A DNA stretch of 16,382 nucleotides, taken from assembly GCA_031549105.1 (NCBI GenBank), contig JAVBQK010000103.1, positions 1 through 16,382 on the forward strand, read 5' to 3'. The notes under the pieces are model-generated. The model saw only the letters and a program-made list of their open reading frames with translations, was not told the origin of the DNA and did not search any database. Positions 7,936 to 13,571 of the stretch are shown here, piece after piece. How positions within the stretch are numbered: position 1 is the first letter of the stretch; the number at the start of each line of letters is the position of its first letter. This stretch comes from Avichristensenella sp031549105 (GTDB lineage Bacteria; Bacillota; Clostridia; Christensenellales; Aristaeellaceae). The position numbers and the translations under genes were made by a program.

Positions 7936-9351
7936 TCAATCAAACCTCACAAAATCTCCAAAGGTAAGGAACAGCGGATAGTCCCGGATGGGCAGGTTGC
8001 GAAGGATCAGGCAGGTTTCGCTCTGCCTTTCCACCATCGCTTCCGGGAGCGTGTACACCGCCCCATCCATCGGGTCCACCAGCCGGATGGTGCCCTTTTG
8101 TCCTGCAATCTGAAAGGATACCGTCGCCTCAAACTCGGTGGTGAGCAGATCGGCAGGGTGCCAGTAGGCGAAGGCCGTGCTGCCATCCGGCCGCCGGAAG
8201 CCTGCGCGGAGCATGTTCACATCATCGTAGTCTAACCCCAGCAACCGCTGGGACTTTTCCCGGCGCATCAGCACGGGCAGCGTCACCAGGTCCGGGGATT
8301 CCGCCATCAACGCGCAGAGGTTCTGCAGCGCATAATAGGAAGGCTTGGGCGTGTATTCGCCACTGGCAAAGCCGCCCCCGTCAAAGTCCGCACCCAGCAC
8401 GCCGAAGTACCCGTAGTCCAGGTAGCTGGACTTGTCCCCCGTGACGCCGTTGAGCGCCTCGATCATGTCCATGCAGGAGAAATAGCTGGTGAACTCAACC
8501 CCACAGATCAGGTCGGCCACCGCGTGGCGCAGCAGCTGCTTGGCCTGCCGCCGGGGCGTCCAGGCCGCACCCGTCATCGCGCCGGCACCGCGGCTGGACG
8601 ACTGCGAGCCGGATTCCCCCTGGATGATCCCAATGTCCGGGTTATACCCGTGGCACAGCGCGCGCAGCGCGTCCACGCGCTCGCGGAGGGTCGTCCCCGC
8701 AGGCGTATACTCGTGAAAGGTTAGCGCATCAATGCAGTCCGCCATGCCAGCGGCCAGCGCGTCGTCTACAAACTTGAGGTCGCGCACGCACACAACACCG
8801 CCAAACACCCGCGCGGCGGGATCGGCAGCGTGCACGGCGGCGGCTGTGTCCCGCACGAAGCGGCCGTACTCCGCGCCATCCGGGCCTTTCTTCCAGCACC
8901 ACTGGCCGTCCGGCTCGTTCCATACTTCGTAGCAGTCGATCTTGCCCCGGTAGCGGGCCACCACGGCGGAAACATACACCTGCCAGGCGGCGAGCGCTTC
9001 GTCGCTGTTGTTGGGCACGCAGCCCACCGCGCCGAAATAGTGGTTCGCATCAGGCGTGTACAAGCCGTTGCCGTAGCAAAGGTCCACCCACGGCTGAAGG
9101 CCGCGCGAAAGGAGCGCTTCTACAATCGCGTCCAGCCACGCAAAGTCATAGACGCCCTTTTGCTTTTCCGTGCGCGCCCATCCACTCTGGATGCGAACCC
9201 ACTTCACGCCGATGGCGGCGAGCTTATCGTAGGCCTTTTCCGGATCGAACACATTCCTATCCAGCTTCTCAAAGCCGATACCCATCTTAGATGTTTGAAT
9301 TTCGGCAGACGGCAGAGGCGTAACGCGACCCACGCGCACAAGACGTTCCAT
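7936..9351 (-). CDS. Clan GH-A glycoside hydrolase, GH39-like
   Basis: Intracellular (beta/alpha)8-barrel glycosidase, 471 residues, no signal peptide. KWVRIQSGWARTEKQKGVYDF (about 50-70) is the common GH-A strand 2 pattern. YEVWNEPDG (141-149) provides the acid/base Glu146 of the strand-4 NEP motif, and IIQGESGS (242-249) supplies the nucleophile candidate Glu246 on strand 7, 100 residues on. A C-terminal beta-sandwich (about 385-471) follows, as in GH39 and related enzymes. AGGAGG (9359-9364) is 7 bases from the ATG at 9351, so the start is firm. It is the second gene of the operon, 17 bases after the isomerase gene, so it probably cleaves the imported oligosaccharide. GH39 is the closest guess; GH5 or an unclassified GH-A family is possible, and the specificity is unknown. 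Confidence 0.82.
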   Translation of the reverse strand: MERLVRVGRVTPLPSAEIQTSKMGIGFEKLDRNVFDPEKAYDKLAAIGVKWVRIQSGWARTEKQKGVYDFAWLDAIVEALLSRGLQPWVDLCYGNGLYTPDANHYFGAVGCVPNNSDEALAAWQVYVSAVVARYRGKIDCYEVWNEPDGQWCWKKGPDGAEYGRFVRDTAAAVHAADPAARVFGGVVCVRDLKFVDDALAAGMADCIDALTFHEYTPAGTTLRERVDALRALCHGYNPDIGIIQGESGSQSSSRGAGAMTGAAWTPRRQAKQLLRHAVADLICGVEFTSYFSCMDMIEALNGVTGDKSSYLDYGYFGVLGADFDGGGFASGEYTPKPSYYALQNLCALMAESPDLVTLPVLMRREKSQRLLGLDYDDVNMLRAGFRRPDGSTAFAYWHPADLLTTEFEATVSFQIAGQKGTIRLVDPMDGAVYTLPEAMVERQSETCLILRNLPIRDYPLFLTFGDFVRFD

Positions 9352-9368
9352 GGAAGCACCTCCTTGCG

Positions 9369-10799
9369 TTATACGTGATGGTATGAAAATCCAAGCATGT
9401 TCGCCAAATCTTGCAGCGCCTGCAGGCAGTCGCCCCCGGCAATGCCGTAGTGCTGCGTGACGCCGATGCGCAGCAGCTTTTCAAAAAGCTCTGGCGCGCT
9501 CTGCCCCACCGGGCGGAACAGGCCGTGGGAATACGTGGCCAGGAAATGCTCACAGGGCAGGCTATCCACCAGCGTCGCGGCGAAAAGGAACTCGCCGTTA
9601 TGCTGCGAGCAATGCAGCATGGTCTTGCGCCCGGGCGCGAACACATGCCACGCGAACGGCGCTCCGGCATGCTTCCACGGAGACTGGGCGAAGCGCACGT
9701 CAATGGATATTTTCGTCTTGCCGGCGGGGTCGGTATAGTCGTTGGGGCCTGCATGCCCGGCGGCAAAGTTGCCGTTTGGCAGGTCGATATGGAACGGCTC
9801 AATAAAGTGTACATGCCCCCCGGTTAGCAGCGACAGGATGTACGTCGCCAGTCCGCCGCCGATATCCCCTTCGGGAACGATGACCGTATCCACATCCGGG
9901 CTCGTCGGGTAGAAGCCGGGACGCAGGCCAACGTGCCTAAAAAGCACCGTATCGATGTCGTTGAGCACCAACAAATCGAGGTTATACGCCTTCGCCAGCC
10001 GCTCCATTGCCATGCTGGCCCGGACACTGGCGACGAACTTATCCTCCCGGACGCTGGGAAGCACCTCAAAGCGGGCGGCGATGTCCCGTGTCACCTGCGC
10101 GGCCTCCGCCTCGGGGATCGCTTCAATGGCGTCTGAAAGCTCGGCGACGGACAGGAAGCGCAGCTCCGGCCCGACCTTCGCGAACACGTCGTAGGGGTGC
10201 ACGTAGGTGCTCCACATGGCTTCGTTGTAGCAGGCGAGCAGGCCGATGGTCCCATCCCGAAGGATCGCGCGGGCGCGGGCCGCATTTGCGAACACCGCCG
10301 TGCGCGCCAGAATCTGCGGCCATGTGCCGACGGTGGTCTCCATCATCGGACGCTTATAGTTGGCGTTGTTGCCGCTGGCTTCCTGCATGCCGACCAGACC
10401 CCCGCAGCACAGGTACTCGGTGAATTCGTCCGGATCGTGCGTGTCCTGGAGGCCAATTTCATTCCGCATGCGGTGCGCGAAGAGCACCGGCACGGGCGGC
10501 ATGTCCCGCAGGAAGCGATTCCACGCGAAATCCTCCGCCCAGCTGAGATAAATAGCGAGCACAAAATCCACCTTGTCGCGGACAAAAGCATCTATAGCGG
10601 AAACAATATCACTTTTCGTAAAGACGATACCGGGGAACGTGACGTCGGCGACCGTTTCACAGCCTACACACATCCACGCGGCTTCAGCGCGCTTTCTTTC
10701 TATATAAGAACCCCGCGCAGTGCCTTCGCCCAAGGGGCAAAAGCGCTCCGCGCCCAGTAGCAAAAGGCCCATTTTCGGCTTGCGAAGCTGCCTTGGCAA
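9369..10799 (-). CDS. AraA/FucI-like sugar isomerase family protein (TTG start)
   Basis: First gene of the operon; 476 residues from the TTG at 10799. The N-terminus KPKMGLLLLGAERFCPLGEGTARGSY and the overall length match the L-fucose/L-arabinose isomerase-like family, which interconverts aldoses and ketoses with a divalent metal. Likely metal ligands by comparison with E. coli AraA (Glu306, Glu333, His350, His450) are Glu310 (PEGDIGGG), Glu334 (HFIEPF), His349 and His450 (TQHYG). The TTG is chosen because GGAGGGG (10809-10815) lies 9 bases upstream. The ATG at 10772 has no ribosome site, and the ATG at 10961 lies upstream of the promoter. Likely substrate is a deoxyhexose or pentose released by the glycosidases; the exact sugar cannot be read from sequence. 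Confidence 0.85.
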   Translation of the reverse strand: MPRQLRKPKMGLLLLGAERFCPLGEGTARGSYIERKRAEAAWMCVGCETVADVTFPGIVFTKSDIVSAIDAFVRDKVDFVLAIYLSWAEDFAWNRFLRDMPPVPVLFAHRMRNEIGLQDTHDPDEFTEYLCCGGLVGMQEASGNNANYKRPMMETTVGTWPQILARTAVFANAARARAILRDGTIGLLACYNEAMWSTYVHPYDVFAKVGPELRFLSVAELSDAIEAIPEAEAAQVTRDIAARFEVLPSVREDKFVASVRASMAMERLAKAYNLDLLVLNDIDTVLFRHVGLRPGFYPTSPDVDTVIVPEGDIGGGLATYILSLLTGGHVHFIEPFHIDLPNGNFAAGHAGPNDYTDPAGKTKISIDVRFAQSPWKHAGAPFAWHVFAPGRKTMLHCSQHNGEFLFAATLVDSLPCEHFLATYSHGLFRPVGQSAPELFEKLLRIGVTQHYGIAGGDCLQALQDLANMLGFSYHHV

Positions 10800-10808
10800 G
10801 GTTATCTT

Positions 10809-10815
10809 CCCCTCC
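10809..10815 (-). promoter_or_regulatory. Ribosome binding site deciding the TTG start
   Basis: GGAGGGG on the - strand, 9 bases from TTG at 10797-10799. It is the only good Shine-Dalgarno sequence in this region and fixes the start of the isomerase gene. Confidence 0.8.
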
Positions 10816-10928
10816 GTCCGTTTCGTTTCCAGGCTGGCCAGCACGGGCGTTCGCCGCAAATAATACTTCGGCTGCTGCCTAGACGAAAAAATGTAAGGTA
10901 AAGAGAATAAAAAGCAAATCGTATATTC

Positions 10929-10957
10929 ATCATATCGCCTAAATCGCCCTGCGTCAA
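10929..10957 (-). promoter_or_regulatory. Sigma-70-type promoter of the eight-gene sugar operon
   Basis: On the - strand, TTGACG (10952-10957) and TATGAT (10929-10934) are separated by exactly 17 bases. Transcription should start near 10922, giving a leader of roughly 120 bases before the TTG start of the isomerase gene. The imperfect inverted repeat CGTATAT/ATATCG (10920-10937) overlaps the -10 and could be an operator for the RpiR regulator, which is speculative. Confidence 0.85.
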
Positions 10958-11005
10958 CCACTAATTTGTGAAAATGAGGATTTTTTGCGAACTAGTTTTT
11001 ATTAG

Positions 11006-11185
11006 CGGGCCTTGCAAGGATACCGGAAGATGCGGATGCCTGCATGGATAGGTTTCCCTACCGCGAAAGTGTATACCCACCTGAATAACATGCATATTGA
11101 GCAAGCTGCCAAGCAAATCAAACAAAAGCTGTTGGAAAAAAGTTGCCAAAAAGTTGCCAAAAAGTTGCCAAGAGATATAAACTAG
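11006..11185 (+). pseudogene. Probable 3' remnant of a tyrosine recombinase (integrase) gene
   Basis: An open frame on + from about 11006 to TAG at 11183-11185 ends in KVYTHLNNMHIEQAAKQIKQ (11066-11125), which resembles the C-terminus of phage/ICE tyrosine recombinases: Tyr at 11072-11074 would be the catalytic tyrosine of the (I/V)YTHL motif, followed by a basic amphipathic helix. The frame is closed by TAG at 11003-11005, and no HxLR/GH recombinase motifs are visible before it, so only about 60 residues remain. It sits about 67 bases from the 3' end of a tRNA-Lys gene, a common integration target. Inferred as the scar of a lost mobile element; chance resemblance is possible given the short length. 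Confidence 0.5.
11137..11169. repeat. Three perfect tandem 11-bp repeats (AAAAAGTTGCC)
   Basis: AAAAAGTTGCC occurs at 11137-11147, 11148-11158 and 11159-11169 with no gaps. A diverged partial copy (AAGCTGCC) lies at 11103-11110. They fall inside the 3' end of the integrase-like frame and near tRNA-Lys. Tyrosine-recombinase arm-binding sites (for example the 11-bp DR2 sites of Tn916) have this kind of length and placement, but binding is inferred only. Confidence 0.9.
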
Positions 11186-11214
11186 CAAAACCAATTATAA
11201 ACATTAAATAAAGA

Positions 11215-11243
11215 CCCCTCGAAAACTCAGTGTTTTCAAGGGG
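11215..11243 (-). terminator. Intrinsic terminator of the tRNA operon
   Basis: A 12-bp stem (11215-11226 with 11232-11243) containing one G-T wobble and a 5-base loop is followed on the - strand by TCTTTATTTAA. It lies just beyond the 3' end of tRNA-Lys. On the + strand it is followed by TTTCGTCTT, so it could also stop transcripts from the opposite direction. Confidence 0.88.
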
Positions 11244-11251
11244 TTTCGTCT

Positions 11252-11327
11252 TGGTGACCCATCGGAGATTCGAACTCCGGACACCTTGATTAAAAGTCAA
11301 GTGCTCTACCGACTGAGCTAATGGGTC
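11252..11327 (-). tRNA. tRNA-Lys(TTT)
   Basis: Full cloverleaf of 76 bases with encoded CCA. The 7-bp acceptor GACCCAT pairs with ATGGGTC. The anticodon loop is CTTTTAA (anticodon TTT), and the T-loop is TTCGAAT. It is the last gene of the four-tRNA operon. Confidence 0.97.
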
Positions 11328-11333
11328 GCGAAA

Positions 11334-11408
11334 TGGCTGGGGTGGCAGGGTTCGAACCTACGAATGCGGGAGTCAAAGTCCCGTGCCTTACCGCTTGGCT
11401 ACACCCCA
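11334..11408 (-). tRNA. tRNA-Gln(TTG)
   Basis: Cloverleaf of 75 bases with encoded CCA. The acceptor TGGGGTG pairs with CACCCCA, the unpaired-type U1-A72 start typical of tRNA-Gln. The anticodon loop is CTTTGAC (anticodon TTG) and the T-loop is TTCGAAC. Confidence 0.97.
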
Positions 11409-11442
11409 ACATCCGTGTCCCGCTGTAAAGCAAAAGAAAAAA

Positions 11443-11518
11443 TGGGGAGAGAGATGGGGTTTGAACCCACGACATCCAGAGCCACAATCTGGCGCTCTAC
11501 CACTGAACTACTCCCTCC
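11443..11518 (-). tRNA. tRNA-His(GTG)
   Basis: Cloverleaf of 76 bases with encoded CCA. The extra 5' G(-1) faces C73, the tRNA-His identity feature. Acceptor GAGGGAG pairs with CTCTCTC (one G-T), and the anticodon loop is TTGTGGC (anticodon GTG). Confidence 0.96.
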
Positions 11519-11523
11519 ACGAC

Positions 11524-11600
11524 TGGCGCACCCGAAGGGACTCGAACCCTTGACCTACGGCTTAGAAGGCCGTTGCTCTATCCAACTGAGCTACAGGCGC
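11524..11600 (-). tRNA. tRNA-Arg(TCT)
   Basis: Cloverleaf of 77 bases with encoded CCA. The acceptor is GCGCCTG with CGGGTGC (two G-T pairs). The anticodon loop is CTTCTAA (anticodon TCT) and the T-loop is TTCGAGT. First gene of the tRNA operon. Confidence 0.97.
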
Positions 11601-11769
11601 ATGCCGTTTGCCCTTCCGGCGTGGAAACCCGCGGTTCCCGCTGACGATTTACAAGTTTAGCACAGATCGTGTCCAATGTCAATCTGTTTTGTGCGGCCCA
11701 CGACACAAAACGCATAAATGCGCAGCACCTTCCGTCACACGCCATGGACCGCCTCAAAGCAGCAAATCC
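11601..11769. other. Gap between tRNA operon and glycosidase pair
   Basis: Apart from the tRNA promoter, the only structure is a weak hairpin (GCGCA/TGCGT with 4-base loop, 11710-11723) followed on the - strand by TTTGTGT. No strong terminator was found for the upstream glycosidase genes. Confidence 0.6.
11654..11682 (-). promoter_or_regulatory. Strong sigma-70-type promoter of the tRNA operon
   Basis: On the - strand, consensus TTGACA (11677-11682) is separated by 17 bases from TAAACT (11654-11659). Predicted transcription start is near 11647, about 47 bases before tRNA-Arg. Confidence 0.88.
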
Positions 11770-13566
11770 CTACCTTGCCCAGAACCCCAAAATACGCACC
11801 TGTGCCTGCCGCGACGGCTCACCCGCACCGGGCAGCACATGTTCCCGCGTGCCGTACTTCCCCACCGTTTCCGGGGTGGAGAGAGGCAATTGGGCCGGTG
11901 ATTTGGTTGCAAAAAGCACGCGGCTCACTTCGCCGACGCTGGCGCTATAGGCAAACGCGCTCCTCTTCCCGTCAAAATCCACGGTAAAACAACTTCTGTT
12001 GCAATCATACTCAACGCTGATCCTGTACCGCTTGCCCGCATCATATGCGGTCCACGGCTCGGTACGGCCTCCGCTGCGCACATGAAGCCTTCCATCCGGC
12101 AAAAAGGCCAGCAGTACAGGAACCGATCCCCCGTCATCCTGTACCTCAATCTGCAGCCGTGTGTCTTCCGTCAGGGTATCCACGCAAGCCTCTATCTCCA
12201 CAATCCCCTTTGCCGAACGCACCATCATGCGCTCCGCACAGGCACGATCATAGCGATCGCCGTCGCAAAGCATCAGTGCCCCTTCACGCATGCGCACCGG
12301 AGCCCAAATGGGCGAATACACATTCCATGCCTCCGGCAGCGCATCGTCCTGCATCGCAGAAAAATCATCCTCGCAAGGCCCTTCCGCGCTGCTGCGGATG
12401 GGTACCGCAACGCGGCTAACCCAGATGTCCTCTTTGTTGTTGCTGTACGTAATCCACACATGCCCGTCCGGTGTCTGCGGGTTCGCCTCACAAATGCCGC
12501 GCAGGTATTGTGGCCCAAGGTTCTTATCCAGACCGCCATAGCGCAGTGGGGACATCGGTCCTGTCACCGCAAGCATGTCGCGAAACACATGCCCATCCTC
12601 CCCCGTCACCACGGCAATGGGCCAGCGGTGTTGCCCATCCGTTGTCGGGTTATAGAGCAATGCAAAGCGGCCATCCGCCGTGCGCTGGCCCCATACCTTT
12701 CCCGTAGCCGTGCGGATGGTGGGATTCTCGGTAATAGACCCCCATGTTTTTCCCCCGTCATGTGAAACAGAAGAAAGCCCTTTCTTGTATACCCCGATCA
12801 TTTCCGTCTCGCTCACCGTGTAATAAGATAGCGCCTGCTCCCCTTTAAACGGCAAGAACTCCCTGTCAAATCGCTGCTCCTCGTACATCTGTTGGATGAC
12901 TGGCTTATTTGCCAGCAGCTCATGGCAAGCGGCCACGAACGCCGCATCCAGGCTTTGCTCAAACGGCTGAAACACCGGTGTATTCTCCCGCGTGTATCCC
13001 GCCACTTCGTTGTATTTCAGGAAATAGATGCCCTTGTCCACTTCACCAGTCGGGAATATCCGCCGCACCGCACGGCCCACACCCCACCCATCGCAGGGCA
13101 TACTCATCTCCCTGTCATGCACCAGCCCATAAAACGAGAGCGCCAGCAGCACATCGTTCGTCGCGCAATAGAAGCCCATGCGTTGGTGGGGCACAGTCAG
13201 CATCCACTCCGCGAGCAAAGAGCTGCGCGGCCCACGGTACTGCGCCGTGGGCACCTCCACCTCGGGGAAGATCACCTCTGGCACCGACCAATCCATGCCA
13301 TTCTCGCTATGCGTCAGCAGCGTGTGCCCGGGCGTCTCATGCTCGCTGACAGGGTTTGAAAGATACTCGCAGTAAAGCCTGCCATGATAGTACGCCAGCA
13401 TGGGCGCATGGTTATACGTCCAGCCGAATCGGTCGGCGTATTCGGGATGCTCACGGTTGGCCCTGAGCACCTGGAAGCTGTGCACGCCAACCGCATGCGG
13501 CAGCCCGCCATCCTGAAAACGAATATCCGCATAGCGCTTATCTGCAAAGAACAAAATATCGCTCAT
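11770..13566 (-). CDS. Sialidase-fold beta-propeller glycosidase-like protein
   Basis: A 598-residue protein without a signal peptide. SHDGGKTW (268-275) is a classic Asp-box, and HSENGMDW (86-93) is a degenerate one, as in sialidase-type propellers. Repeated strand motifs such as GHVWITYSNNKEDIWVSRV (368-386) support a propeller covering about residues 20-400. The C-terminal part (about 440-560) is a beta-sandwich resembling a LamG/concanavalin-like domain. A sialidase arginine triad could not be assigned, so sialidase activity should not be assumed; such genes are often labelled exo-alpha-sialidase. AGGAG (13575-13579) is 8 bases from the ATG at 13566, and only 5 bases separate it from the GH106-like gene stop, so the two are co-transcribed. 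Probably cytoplasmic, acting on the same imported glycan. Confidence 0.8.
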   Translation of the reverse strand: MSDILFFADKRYADIRFQDGGLPHAVGVHSFQVLRANREHPEYADRFGWTYNHAPMLAYYHGRLYCEYLSNPVSEHETPGHTLLTHSENGMDWSVPEVIFPEVEVPTAQYRGPRSSLLAEWMLTVPHQRMGFYCATNDVLLALSFYGLVHDREMSMPCDGWGVGRAVRRIFPTGEVDKGIYFLKYNEVAGYTRENTPVFQPFEQSLDAAFVAACHELLANKPVIQQMYEEQRFDREFLPFKGEQALSYYTVSETEMIGVYKKGLSSVSHDGGKTWGSITENPTIRTATGKVWGQRTADGRFALLYNPTTDGQHRWPIAVVTGEDGHVFRDMLAVTGPMSPLRYGGLDKNLGPQYLRGICEANPQTPDGHVWITYSNNKEDIWVSRVAVPIRSSAEGPCEDDFSAMQDDALPEAWNVYSPIWAPVRMREGALMLCDGDRYDRACAERMMVRSAKGIVEIEACVDTLTEDTRLQIEVQDDGGSVPVLLAFLPDGRLHVRSGGRTEPWTAYDAGKRYRISVEYDCNRSCFTVDFDGKRSAFAYSASVGEVSRVLFATKSPAQLPLSTPETVGKYGTREHVLPGAGEPSRQAQVRILGFWAR

Positions 13567-13571
13567 TTGAC

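Noticed and set aside
10800..10961. N-terminal extension of the isomerase to the ATG at 10961
   Set aside because: It would begin upstream of the mapped -10/-35, has no ribosome site, and adds a non-family N-terminus; the TTG at 10799 explains the start better.
11137..11169. CRISPR array
   Set aside because: The 11-bp units are contiguous, without spacers, and no cas genes are present.
10961..11194. 77-residue - strand open frame with hydrophobic start
   Set aside because: No ribosome site, spans the tandem repeats and the promoter -35 region; no family resemblance.
11252..11280. Duplicated tRNA-Lys 3' end marking an att site
   Set aside because: No second copy of the tRNA 3' sequence was seen within the window, so an att pair is not supported here.
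11710..11723. Terminator for the glycosidase pair
   Set aside because: The stem is only 4 bp plus one G-T pair and the T-run is interrupted; too weak to call.
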